From NCBI GenBank assembly GCA_900316295.1, contig ONCJ01000002.1:1-64000 (forward strand): a stretch of 64,000 nt of DNA, in the 5' to 3' direction. Positions 16,345 to 26,100 of this stretch are shown in pieces. Source of the DNA: an uncultured Prevotella sp. Lineage in GTDB: Bacteria > Bacteroidota > Bacteroidia > Bacteroidales > Bacteroidaceae. Every line of letters begins with the position of its first letter. The stretch's first letter is position 1. The position numbers and the translations under genes are program-made. Under the pieces are notes generated by a model, which saw only the letters and a list, made by a program, of their open reading frames with translations, did not search any database and had not been told where the DNA came from.

Positions 16345-17622
16345 TTATTCGGTTCTTTCTATCAGTTCAAGACACATACGTCCGTTATGATAAGGACACT
16401 TCCAGAAGCCAGCCTTGTCGTCAACGGTATTCAGGCTACCGTCAGGATGGCGGCTCCAGAACCATTCTCCCTGTTCGTAGTCTATGAGGTTGTCCTTGAT
16501 GTACTGCCAACAGTGGGTTGCCTTCTGTAATGCCTGCTCGTCGCCGAAATACTGATAGACGTTATAGAATCCTACTACGGTCTCTGCCTGTACCCACCAG
16601 TGAAGGTCGTCGTCTATATGACCAGTGTCAAGATTGGCTTCGTGAATCATAGACCCGTCGCTATTCAGACCTTTCTCGGAAGCCTGGGCAACCATCTGTA
16701 CTATCGGTTCAACTTTGCGAAGAACCTCATTGTCGCCAAGAACCAGTGCTGCCTCATGCATAAGCCATGAGCATTCGATGTCGTGACCATAGCTCTCCAG
16801 ATGACCTGCACCTCGTGTCCAGTCCATTTCGAAGAAGAGATCGAGATGGTGAGTCTCGGGGTTGAGGATGTAGTCTGTGAAAATGTCAATAAGGTTGCGC
16901 AGTGCTTTTTCTACTTTGAATATCGTTTCCTGAGGAACAGAAACGTTTATCGGTAGTACGGCTCCTATTGATGGTACATAATTGCACGACTCGGCAGAGT
17001 GAAACTCCTTGAGACAGCGATACAGGTTGGTATATGGCTCGATGATGTGAAGGTGGGTGTTTTGTGATTTGGGATAGTTGGCATCAAGCTCAGAAAGACG
17101 CATGTCGGCAATCTGCTCCCATTCGCGTGTGCAAGCCTCGATATATCCGTTGTTCTGATGGTCGAAGGCATGTTCCTCTATACATTCGAAAAGTTGCAAG
17201 GCATAGTCGAGTGCTTCGTGGTCGCTAGTAGCTCGTGCGTATTCGGAAAGTCCATATATGGCAAATCCGATGGCATAGAACTGCTTTTTTGTATCCAATG
17301 GGTTGCCTTTATAGTCTAAACTCCAATACACCCCACCATATTCTTTGTCGATGAAATGGTCGATTATGTATCTTTTTGCTCTCGTTGCCATATCTTTGTA
17401 GGCTTCCTTGCGGAGTACCCTATATGCTGCCGAGAATGTCCATAGGATACGAGCGTTGAGGATGGCACCTTTTTCCGCATCGGTATGCAGCTTGCCGCTG
17501 CCGTCAATACGTCCGTAAAATCCACCATTCTCATTGTCAACCATCTTGTTCATCCAGAAGGGCAGGATGTTCTTCTCCAGTACATCCTGCATCTCCTGTT
17601 TCATCAATATTGCTGTATTCAT
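16345..17622 (-). CDS. Cellobiose/mannobiose 2-epimerase (AGE family)
   Basis: The 425-residue (alpha/alpha)6-barrel enzyme of the N-acylglucosamine 2-epimerase family would convert the reducing-end mannose of beta-1,4-mannobiose to glucose, making mannosylglucose. Visible blocks are WMNKMVDNENGGFYGRID at the N-terminus, LNARILWTFSAAYR, FYAIGFAIYGLSEYA, THLHIIEPYTNLYR with a catalytic-type His, GHDIECSWLMHEAA, DDLHWWVQAETVVGF, and WKCPYHNGRMCLELI at the C-terminus. Position next to a GH130 phosphorylase and a GPH transporter matches the Bacteroides fragilis mannan pathway, which supports mannobiose as the substrate over cellobiose. The protein has no signal, so it is cytoplasmic. Confidence 0.92.
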   Translation of the reverse strand: MNTAILMKQEMQDVLEKNILPFWMNKMVDNENGGFYGRIDGSGKLHTDAEKGAILNARILWTFSAAYRVLRKEAYKDMATRAKRYIIDHFIDKEYGGVYWSLDYKGNPLDTKKQFYAIGFAIYGLSEYARATSDHEALDYALQLFECIEEHAFDHQNNGYIEACTREWEQIADMRLSELDANYPKSQNTHLHIIEPYTNLYRCLKEFHSAESCNYVPSIGAVLPINVSVPQETIFKVEKALRNLIDIFTDYILNPETHHLDLFFEMDWTRGAGHLESYGHDIECSWLMHEAALVLGDNEVLRKVEPIVQMVAQASEKGLNSDGSMIHEANLDTGHIDDDLHWWVQAETVVGFYNVYQYFGDEQALQKATHCWQYIKDNLIDYEQGEWFWSRHPDGSLNTVDDKAGFWKCPYHNGRMCLELIERTE

Positions 17623-17727
17623 TTTATTTCTTTTCTTTTCTAATCTCTCACTTATTTAAGTTTAGCATTCGCTCCGCTCGAGCTCGCTTGCTTCGCTTGC
17701 AAAGAACTCCCTTAGCTCCTCTCACCT
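17623..17727. other. 105-bp spacer with low-complexity repeats inside the minus operon
   Basis: The only long gap in the minus arm holds TTCGCTCCGCT, GCTCGCTTGCTTCGCTTGC and CTCCCTTAGCTCC strings. TTCGCTCCGCT also occurs at 78-88. No promoter box is seen on the minus strand, so the operon probably reads through. Confidence 0.5.
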
Positions 17728-19104
17728 CTACTTATTTATAGGATAGAGTTTTATCAATCCTATCATAATAAGTGCGATGGCAGCTGGAAAGAGTGAGAAG
17801 AGAGCCCATACCATATTGCGAACAGCCTCTTCGTTGGTGATGGTGATAACGGTCTCACCTGTCAGTTCGTTTGTTCCGGAAATAAATCCTGCCATTCCGA
17901 GGAACAGAGCGACAAGCGAACCCGAAATAGCGGTACCGAATTTCTGCGACATGGTACCTGAAGAGAAGATGAGGCCTGTAGAAGATGTGCCATTCTTCTC
18001 TGTGGCATAGTCGGCTACGTCTGCATACATAGACCAGAGCAGTGGCGAGTAGAGACCAATACCTACAGATCCGATTATCACCAATGCAACCATTATCCAT
18101 ATACTGGACTTATCCATCGGTACAAAGAAGAATGCTACAGACGAGATGAGGCAGATTATAGCTGCCGTTATGAATGCTTTCTTCTTAGAGCCGAGCCATT
18201 TCGTGAATACTGGAGAAATACCGCCGAACACCATACAGGTAAGCTCTCCGAATGTCATGAATACGGTGTAGTTGATGATGAGTCCGCTAATTGTCACATC
18301 ACCCTTTAGACAATATTCAAAGATATATCCAGCTACGGCATAGCGGAAACCATTATAGAAGTTGGTACATATTCCGATAAGTGTGAGATATATCCACGGC
18401 TTGTTACGGAAGAGGTCGGCAAACTGCTTGAATGAAAATTTCTCTGCCCTAATAGGCTTCAGACGTTCTTTAGTTAGCAGTCCGCTTGCAAGTGTGCCGA
18501 CAGCTGCAAGTATTCCAAAGAACACTCCAATCAATGCATATTGGTGTTGTTTTGCTGCGACGGTGTAGCTGCCGTCAGCCATCCTGTCACCACCGATGAA
18601 ATCGACGATATATGGGAACGATAGCAGCGTTATAAATCCCATAGCGTAGGCACCCACCATACGGAAAGAGGAGAACTGATTCTTTTCATTGTCGTCATCG
18701 GTCATGACACCAAGTAATGAACCATAAGGAACATTTACAGCAGTGTAAATGGCCATCATCAGTAGATAAAGTGAATATGCCCAAATACGTTTGCCCATAG
18801 GACCGAAGTCAGGGGTGTAAAGCAGTAGTGCGAAGACAAGTCCTAAAGGAATGGCTCCATAGATAAGCCAAGGACGATATGTTCCCCATCGCGACTGTGT
18901 GCGGTCTGCGAGTGATCCCATCAGCGGATCGGTTACAACGTCGAACATACGTGCTATAAGCATAAGTGTTGCAGTGTCAGCAACAGTCAGTCCGAAAACA
19001 TTAGTGAAGAAGAGGGGAAAAGCTATTGACATTACTTTCCATGTGATGCCTCCTGCAGCAGCGTCACCAAGCGCATAACCGATTTTTTCTTTTAGAGAAG
19101 CCAT
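17728..19104 (-). CDS. GPH-family sugar:cation symporter
   Basis: The 458-residue inner-membrane protein has about 12 transmembrane helices. It belongs to the glycoside-pentoside-hexuronide branch of MFS, shown by the N-terminal MASLKEKIGYALGDAAAG, the MFDVVTDPLMGSLADRT loop after helix two, RWGTYRPWLIYGAIPL, and NVPYGSLLGVMTDD. Lying between the 2-epimerase and GH130 genes, it most likely moves mannobiose (or mannosylglucose) from periplasm to cytoplasm with Na+ or H+. Substrate is inference from context. It is separated from GH130 by 17 bp, which supports co-transcription. Confidence 0.9.
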   Translation of the reverse strand: MASLKEKIGYALGDAAAGGITWKVMSIAFPLFFTNVFGLTVADTATLMLIARMFDVVTDPLMGSLADRTQSRWGTYRPWLIYGAIPLGLVFALLLYTPDFGPMGKRIWAYSLYLLMMAIYTAVNVPYGSLLGVMTDDDNEKNQFSSFRMVGAYAMGFITLLSFPYIVDFIGGDRMADGSYTVAAKQHQYALIGVFFGILAAVGTLASGLLTKERLKPIRAEKFSFKQFADLFRNKPWIYLTLIGICTNFYNGFRYAVAGYIFEYCLKGDVTISGLIINYTVFMTFGELTCMVFGGISPVFTKWLGSKKKAFITAAIICLISSVAFFFVPMDKSSIWIMVALVIIGSVGIGLYSPLLWSMYADVADYATEKNGTSSTGLIFSSGTMSQKFGTAISGSLVALFLGMAGFISGTNELTGETVITITNEEAVRNMVWALFSLFPAAIALIMIGLIKLYPINK

Positions 19105-19121
19105 AGTTGTTGTTATTTTGA

Positions 19122-20291
19122 TTAAAGTCTGTTGTTCTTATTTTTTTCTACGAGCTTTTTGATTGTCTCGACGCTGGCACTGGTCGTAAATCCATCCTCA
19201 GGCGTATTCATGCAGTAGTCGATGAGTTTGTCGATGGTGGAAACGGCAACGTGCATGCGGGTGTCGCTGGAAGCATAATAGATGAATACCTTTCCGTCTT
19301 CATCAGCAATCCAGCCATTTGCAAACACCACATTCATCACATCGCCTATATATTCCTCACCCTGTGGCACGAGGAAGTAACCACCAGGCTGAGCGATGAC
19401 ACGGGTAGGATCGTCGAGAGCGGTCATATACATGTATAATACATAGCGAAGTCCGCTGGCACATCCACGTACACCGTGAGCCAGATGGAGCCAGCCCTTT
19501 GGAGTCTTGATAGGGTGGGGACCCTCACCGTTCTTCACCTCCATGATGGTGTGGTAGTGGCGAGCGTTGATGATCTTCTCTTCTGCCACCTCAGCATGCG
19601 TGATGTCGTCGACAAGAGCCCAGCCGATACCGCCGCCAGAGCCAGTATCGATGAATCCATCCTGTGGACGTGTGTACAGAGCGTACTTTCCATTAACAAA
19701 CTCAGGGTGGAGTACCACGTTACGTTGCTGACTCTTTGTCTTCAGGTCTGGCAGTCGCTCCCATGTCTTCAGGTCCTTTGTGCGTGCAATGGCAGCTGTT
19801 GCTGTTGCTGCACTGAGGTCGCCAGGCTGACTGTCGTCGTGGCGTTCAGCACAGAAGATGCCGTATATCCATCCGTCTTCATGTGCGGTGATACGCATGT
19901 CATATATGTTTGTTGCCGGTATGACATCATCAGGCATTGTTATAGGTTCGTCCCAGAAACGAAAATTGTCGATTCCATTGGGAGATTCAGCTACTGCAAA
20001 GAAACTCTTGCGGTCGGCTCCCTCCACGCGAACGATGAGTAAATATTTACCGTTCCATTTGATGGCTCCAGAGTTTAGCGTTGCATTCATCATGATACGC
20101 TGCATCAGGTATGGGTTGTCCTTCTCGCAGAAGTCGTAACGCCATTCCAATGGTGTGTGTTCTGCTGTGATTATTGGGTATTTGTAACGTGTATATATAC
20201 CATTACCCCACTCTTCGGCTACGTTTTTTCTTGTTAATAGCTCCTCGTGGTGAGCTTTCAATGCTTCTACTTTCTTTGCAAAATCATTCAT
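19122..20291 (-). CDS. GH130 4-O-beta-D-mannosyl-D-glucose phosphorylase
   Basis: The 389-residue cytoplasmic five-bladed beta-propeller enzyme splits beta-1,4-mannosylglucose with phosphate into alpha-mannose-1-phosphate and glucose. The general acid is Asp131 in ATNIYDMRIT, the same number reported for the B. fragilis enzyme. Phosphate-binding Arg and His residues occur in QQRNVVLHPEF, YTRPQDGF and ARHYHTIME. EHTPLEWRYDF near residue 45 and GEGPHPIKTPKGWL are also family blocks. The length is almost identical to subfamily GH130_1. It is adjacent to its likely substrate-making epimerase and transporter in the operon. Confidence 0.95.
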   Translation of the reverse strand: MNDFAKKVEALKAHHEELLTRKNVAEEWGNGIYTRYKYPIITAEHTPLEWRYDFCEKDNPYLMQRIMMNATLNSGAIKWNGKYLLIVRVEGADRKSFFAVAESPNGIDNFRFWDEPITMPDDVIPATNIYDMRITAHEDGWIYGIFCAERHDDSQPGDLSAATATAAIARTKDLKTWERLPDLKTKSQQRNVVLHPEFVNGKYALYTRPQDGFIDTGSGGGIGWALVDDITHAEVAEEKIINARHYHTIMEVKNGEGPHPIKTPKGWLHLAHGVRGCASGLRYVLYMYMTALDDPTRVIAQPGGYFLVPQGEEYIGDVMNVVFANGWIADEDGKVFIYYASSDTRMHVAVSTIDKLIDYCMNTPEDGFTTSASVETIKKLVEKNKNNRL

Positions 20292-20306
20292 AATCTACTT
20301 TTGTAT

Positions 20307-21371
20307 TTATTTGGTTAGTCTTATATCTCTCAGAAATAGGGTGTTAGAGGCTTTATATAAAGCGCGGAAATCGTCAGCTCCTTCTTGAGTTGGTGCAGGA
20401 CCGAAATATTCTTTCTTGTAGTTGCGCCATAGTAGGAAGTAGCATATCCTATATTTGTCCATCACAGGCTTGAGTACACGTGTCCACCATGTAGCATCGG
20501 GTATGTTACGGTATCCACATTCCGTCAAAGCAAATAGCTTACAGTTCTTTTGTGCGAAATTGCCGATGAAATCGAGATCTTTTGTTGCCTGGCTAATGAA
20601 GTCTTCTTCTGTCCCCCATTGATATGCATCTTCGCCGATGAGCGACACTCTATCGTTGCCTGGATAACGCTCAAGAAATCGTTGTTCTGTCCAATTTCCG
20701 TCAAGATTAGGTGAGTAGCTCCACAATAGGTTGGACAATCCATCTGCGTTTAGCTTGTCTTGCAGCATGTTCCATAATCCGTGGAACTCCTCATCGGTAC
20801 ATAGCTCCTGTCCCCACCAGAACCATGATCCGTTGTTCTCATGCCAGGGGCGGAATATAATAGGTATAGGCTTGTCTTTCCTGTCTTTAAGACTTAGTAG
20901 AAATGTCGAAACCCTCTCCATCCATTGCTGGAACTTGTCATACTGTGAACCACCGGAAAGAATGCTCTTTACAGTCTCTTTACTGCTTACATCCCATGCC
21001 GTTCCGCCTGTCAGTGGATTGCGTGGATGCCAGCTTATGGTGATGATTCCTCCGCGCTCATGGTGATTGATGATTTCTTGTCTTATTCTTGTAAATGGGA
21101 CGCTGTCAAGATTCTTTTTGTCGCCCACTTCAATGCCGCCAAGATCGAACCCCATAACTGCAGGATAGTCGCCGACGGTAGCCAAGACATCGCTTCGTCC
21201 CTCATCCCATTCCCAGGTAAGTCCGTAGAAAGGGTCATCTTGGTGTCCCATCATGTATCCTTTCTTCTGAATCTTAGCCAATCTCTTGAACAACTTCTGC
21301 GCGGGAGTTTTAGCTTGTAAACCTATAGTGGTCATAAACATCGTTATGAATATTACAATTCCTTTGTTCAT
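20307..21371 (-). CDS. Periplasmic GH26 beta-mannanase or mannobiohydrolase
   Basis: The 354-residue clan-A enzyme has acid/base Glu178 in IIFRPWHENNGSWFWWG and nucleophile Glu284 in ALTECGYRN. The signal peptide (about 1-20, ending near LQA) has no lipobox cysteine, so it is probably soluble in the periplasm, in contrast to the two GH26 lipoproteins of the plus arm. In other Bacteroidota mannan loci such an enzyme releases mannobiose from imported oligosaccharides, which fits the epimerase and GH130 steps downstream. Exo or endo mode cannot be decided from sequence. It lies 15 bp upstream of the GH130 gene. Confidence 0.92.
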   Translation of the reverse strand: MNKGIVIFITMFMTTIGLQAKTPAQKLFKRLAKIQKKGYMMGHQDDPFYGLTWEWDEGRSDVLATVGDYPAVMGFDLGGIEVGDKKNLDSVPFTRIRQEIINHHERGGIITISWHPRNPLTGGTAWDVSSKETVKSILSGGSQYDKFQQWMERVSTFLLSLKDRKDKPIPIIFRPWHENNGSWFWWGQELCTDEEFHGLWNMLQDKLNADGLSNLLWSYSPNLDGNWTEQRFLERYPGNDRVSLIGEDAYQWGTEEDFISQATKDLDFIGNFAQKNCKLFALTECGYRNIPDATWWTRVLKPVMDKYRICYFLLWRNYKKEYFGPAPTQEGADDFRALYKASNTLFLRDIRLTK

Positions 21372-21421
21372 GTCTTTGTCTTATATATATAAATAATGTG
21401 TAAATGTGAAATCTGCTCTCA

Positions 21422-22699
21422 TTATCTCAGTCCCATCTGTTTGAATAGCCATTCCAGCCATTCGTCCCATTGCTCCTGATACCAATAGTGGCCTGTCTTC
21501 TGATATACGCTCAATGTTTTTGGTGCCGTAATGATGTTGTATGTGCCGTAGCTGCTGTTTGGCGGTACCACGTCGTCATTATATCCGAAGGAATACCATC
21601 CTGGACATGTCACCCTGCGTGCAAAGTTTACTCCGTCATAATAGCGAGCCCCTTTTATTCTTGCCTCTTGCTTCTCACCGTTATAGAAGTAGTGCGGCCA
21701 TCCTCCAGCGATGCCTTCCACCTCGCTTTCATAATCGCACATGGCGTCGTGGACAGCTCCAAGGAATGTTATGCGCTTGTCGAGTGCAGCAGTTGCGAGC
21801 GATAAGAATCCACCTTGTGACGATCCCGTTACGCCACAACTTGTTCCGTTCCATTCGGGTAGTGAGGCTATATAGTCAACAGCTCTTACTGCTCCTGTCA
21901 CCACGCGTTTGTAGTAGTTTCTGTCGGGATTGTCCAGATTAGTGTCCCAGTAGTTGTTCAGACATCCGTCAAGCATGCGGTCGTAAACATTCTGTTCCAT
22001 GGTGACAGGTATGCCATGTATTCCTATCTCCAAGGTTATGGCGCCCTGTGACGCAGTCCATACGTCTCCGCTATATGGTCTTACGCCTGCACCAGGTACT
22101 CTCAGCAGTGCTGGATACTTGCCAGGCTTGACCGGCAGACATAGAATGCCGTATATTCTGGAACCAGGCTTATCATTGACGAAACTCACCTCATACACGT
22201 TTACGTCCTTGGTACATCTCTCGGGCAGCAACCGTTTGGTAGGATCAAGGTCGTTCCATCGTGCTCTCTCAAGGGTCTCCTTCCAGAATTTGTCAAAGTC
22301 GTCAGGGCATTTGGCTTTTGGTTGTATCTTCTCAGGTGAGAATCCTGCTGTGCATAGTCCCTCATAGTCCTTTCCGTTCACATGAGCAGTCACCTTCAGA
22401 CGATAAAAACCAGGAGTCTTCATGCTTGCTTTCCATTTCATCGTGCCGTCTTTCAGGGTTACGTCAGTCTTTTTGGTGTCGGGATACATTACTGGACCGG
22501 CTTCATAGTCTACCTTTACGTTGTCAAGCAGCGTACCAGATTTTCTTACGTTTACTATAAACTCTGCGGTTTCGCCCGTCTTGTAGTTCCAGTCTTTGTG
22601 ATCAGGCGTGACACTCACCTCAATACTATTGCCCCTAATCTGTGCGCAGACAGGTATGATAGTAATAGTCAAGAGTAGTAGGTTAATAATTCTCTTCAT
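21422..22699 (-). CDS. CE7-type acetylesterase
   Basis: The 425-residue protein is secreted (signal ending near PVCAQ). About residues 25-120 form an Ig-like beta domain (SVTPDHKDWNYKTGETAEF), then a CE7 acetyl-xylan-esterase/cephalosporin-C-deacetylase alpha/beta-hydrolase domain. Catalytic Ser294 lies in VTGSSQGGFLS, the Asp in YNDDVVPPNSSYG, and His404 in KTGHYWYQ; the CE7 signature RPYSGD follows VPGAGV. It is the first gene of the minus arm and would remove acetyl groups from mannan oligosaccharides (substrate inferred from context). No lipobox is seen, so it is likely periplasmic, like the adjacent GH26. Confidence 0.9.
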   Translation of the reverse strand: MKRIINLLLLTITIIPVCAQIRGNSIEVSVTPDHKDWNYKTGETAEFIVNVRKSGTLLDNVKVDYEAGPVMYPDTKKTDVTLKDGTMKWKASMKTPGFYRLKVTAHVNGKDYEGLCTAGFSPEKIQPKAKCPDDFDKFWKETLERARWNDLDPTKRLLPERCTKDVNVYEVSFVNDKPGSRIYGILCLPVKPGKYPALLRVPGAGVRPYSGDVWTASQGAITLEIGIHGIPVTMEQNVYDRMLDGCLNNYWDTNLDNPDRNYYKRVVTGAVRAVDYIASLPEWNGTSCGVTGSSQGGFLSLATAALDKRITFLGAVHDAMCDYESEVEGIAGGWPHYFYNGEKQEARIKGARYYDGVNFARRVTCPGWYSFGYNDDVVPPNSSYGTYNIITAPKTLSVYQKTGHYWYQEQWDEWLEWLFKQMGLR

Positions 22700-22783
22700 G
22701 GTTTTGGTTAGTTAACTGTTTGTGGTAGGTTGAGAAAAACTTATGATTTTTCACCTTATTATTATATAATAGCTATTCATTTG

Positions 22784-22791
22784 CAAAGATA
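22784..22791 (-). promoter_or_regulatory. -7 box TATCTTTG of the minus mannan arm
   Basis: On the minus strand TATCTTTG is preceded by TTG about 18 bp upstream (near 22810-22812). The leader to the CE7 ATG at 22699 is about 80 nt. Confidence 0.6.
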
Positions 22792-22917
22792 TTCATAAAG
22801 TTTCAAATACAATGATACTTTATTGACTTTTTTTGATACATCGTACGTTTAATATAAATTTGCAAAAAAGTATCACATTTTAGCAATAAAAAGTTATGGA
22901 GTGTAAAGTAAAACCTA

Positions 22918-22925
22918 TATCTTTG
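22918..22925 (+). promoter_or_regulatory. -7 box TATCTTTG of the susC arm
   Basis: The same octamer as on the minus arm, in a 424-bp shared intergenic region. The leader to the susC ATG at 23124 is about 195 nt. Confidence 0.6.
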
Positions 22926-23086
22926 CAAGCGTGAAGAAATATATTGTCTTTTTTTGACATAACAACAAACTAAGAAAAACCAAATATTACTAATCAATAA
23001 AAGCAAAGAACTATGGCAAAAACCAACACAACCTAAAAGCTAAAAGCTTATCAGAGAAGTACAAACAAACAATTTAACCTAAAATC

Positions 23087-23100
23087 GGTGCTTATGCACC
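23087..23100 (+). other. Hairpin in the susC leader
   Basis: GGTGC, loop TTAT, GCACC lies 23 nt before the susC ATG. The leader also holds a seven-codon mini-ORF (MAKTNTT) near 23013. Confidence 0.4.
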
Positions 23101-23123
23101 AACTAACCAAAACCAAGTAATGT

Positions 23124-26100
23124 ATGAATAATTGTGGAAAAGTTAAGTTGCTGGCTGCGTTATTCTCCTTTATTCTATTCGGAGGATATTTGAATCAAGC
23201 CTATGCAGCTGACAATGCTAAGCAGCCATTAGCTGCTGAGCAGACAAAGAAGGTTACAGGTACTGTAACGGATGCGGAAGGTCCGATTATCGGTGCGACT
23301 GTACGAGTGAAAGGCAGCACAGTAGGTGCTGTTACGGACATTGATGGTAATTTCTCTATCGACGTTCCCGCAGGTGCCACACTCGAGATTTCTTACGTGG
23401 GATATGTTACTCGTGAAGTCAAGGTGGGCAATCAAAGTGTAATTAATGTAGTATTAACCCAAGATGCAGAGTCTCTTGAAGAGGTCGTTGTCGTTGGCTA
23501 TGGTACCATGAAGAAGAGTGACCTCTCTGGTGCTTCTGTTTCTCTTGGCGAGAGTGCCGTGAAGGGATCGATTATCACATCGCTCGACCAATCTTTACAG
23601 GGTCGTGCTGCTGGTGTGACGGCGGTGTCAACCTCTGGTGCTCCAGGTTCTTCGTCTTCAATCCGTGTGCGTGGTACTGCAACTATCAATGCTAATGCAG
23701 AGCCGTTGTATGTGATTGACGGTGTGCCCATCCAGTCTCAGGGAACTTCTGGTGCTTCCTATGGTCTCGGTGATGCTCTTGGTAACGGATCGGTATCAAC
23801 TATTTCTCCATTGTCAACCATTGATCCTGCCGACATCGTCAGCATGGAAATCTTGAAGGATGCCTCTGCTACCGCTATCTACGGTGCTCAGGGTGCCAAT
23901 GGTGTTGTCTTGATTACTACCAAGCGTGGTAAGGCAGGTGACGCAAAGTTTAGCTATAATGGTATGGTAGGTTGGAACCGCCAGACAAAGCGTCTTGACC
24001 TGATGAACCTTCGTGAGTATGCTGAGTATTATAACTCATTTGCTGAGATTGGTGAGGCTTCTTATACAGGTGCTCTCTCTGATCCTTCTATACTTGGTAA
24101 GGGTACTAACTGGCAGGACGCTGTGTTCCAGACCGCATTCCAACACTCTCACCAGATCAGTGCACAAGGCGGTTCTGATAAGGTTCAGTACTATGTCAGT
24201 GGAAGTTACATGGACCAAGAAGGTACCATTATTGGTTCGGAATTCGAGCGTTTCTCTTTCCGTACAAACCTTGATGCACAGTTGAAGAAATGGTTGAAGT
24301 TAGGATTTAGTGCTACATACTCTAATACAAGGGATGACCTGAAGCTTGCAGACTCTGACGAGGGTCTGATTGGTTATTCTTTGACAACTATTCCTTCTAT
24401 TCCTATTTATAATGTTGATGGTAGCTATTCTTCTGTTTCTCAGGAGGGCTATACTAATCCAAATCCAATCGCAATGGCAATGATGGATGATATCTTGCTG
24501 AAGCGTCAGAAATTGAATGGTGCTATCTTCTTGGAGGTTACTCCTATCGAGAATTTGGTATGGCACACAGAGTTTGGTTTTGACCTCGGTTGGAATAAGG
24601 GTGAGACATACGAGCCAATGGTAGACCTCGGAACGTGGAAACGTGCAAGTAACGAGAGCCGTATACAAAAGAATAGCAGTACTTTCTGGCAGATTAAGAA
24701 CTACTTGACATATAGTCGCACCTTTGGACTCCATTCTGCAACCGCAATGGTTGGTCAGGAGTGCTGGGAGTCTAAGTATGACTATACATCTATCTATAAT
24801 ACAGGTCTGCCTTCTGATGAGGTTCACAACCCTGCTCTTGGTACAGGAACACCACAGATTGGTGCTGGATATGGTAGCAGTGCAATGGCTTCGTTCTTCA
24901 CCCGATGGACATATAGTTATGACAATCGCTATAATGCTACTTACACCTATCGTTACGATGGTAGCTCTAACTTCGGTCCTAACAAGCGTTGGGCAGGTTT
25001 CCACTCTTTCGCAGCTTCTTGGCGTTTCTCTAATGAGAAGTTTGTTCAGAGCTGGGCAGGTGACTTCCTGAGCAATGGTAAGTTGCGTATCGGTTGGGGT
25101 CAGACAGGTAATGCTGGTATCGGTGGCTACAAGTGGGGTTCTCCACTGTCTCGTATGGAGACAGCTCTCGGTATGAGTTATCGTCCTGCACAGATTGCTA
25201 ATAAGGATATCAAGTGGGAGAGTCAAGAGCAGTGGAACATCGGACTCGACCTTGGTTTCTTCCGTGATCGCGTTAACTTGACCATCGACTGGTATAACAA
25301 AGAGTCAAAGGATATGTTGATGCAGCTCCAGTTGCCTTCATACATGGGTACCAGCGGTAACGGTTCTTCCGCTCTCGCAGCACCTTGGGGTAACTACGGA
25401 CACATCCGCAATACTGGTCTTGAGATTTCTTTGAATACTCACCCATTGGTTGGTGCTTTCGAATGGGATTCTGAGCTTCAGTTCTCTATCAACAAGAATA
25501 AGTTGATTTCTCTTTCTGATGGTTCAAGCAATGCACAGCTTATCGGTTATGGTCAGTGGACTGACGTTGTAAGCCGCACCCTCGTAGGTGAGAGCCTCTT
25601 CAACTTCTATGGCTATGTAACAGATGGCGTCTACAAAGACCTTGAGGATTTGGAGACTTCTCCAAAACCATCCGCATATCCATCTAATGGTGTGTTTACC
25701 AAGAACTCTACAGTATATGTAGGCGATATCAAGTATAAGGATTTGAATGGTGACGGTGTTATTGATGAGAATGACCGTGCCAATCTTGGTTCTCCGCTGC
25801 CAAAGTGGACTTTCGGTTGGAACAACACCTTTCGTTATAAGAACTTCGACTTGAATATCTTCATCAATGGTTCTGTAGGAAACAAGGTAGGAAACTATCT
25901 GAAGATGAAGATGACTCACATGAACTCTACATGGACAAATCAGTTGGTAGATGTTAAGAATCGTTCTATCTTGAAGCCAATCGATCCAAATAAAGATTAT
26001 ACAGGAGGTATGGATCGTGGCGATGGTCAGTTGATTTACTATTGGTATGATGATGTTACCAATGTACAGTTGGCAAATCCTGGTGGTAGCATGCCACGTG

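Noticed and set aside
24300..25226. Minus-strand ORF of 308 codons inside susC
   Set aside because: It lies antisense to a confident SusC barrel, has a Thr/Ile/Cys-rich composition typical of a complementary-strand shadow, and no signal or family motif.
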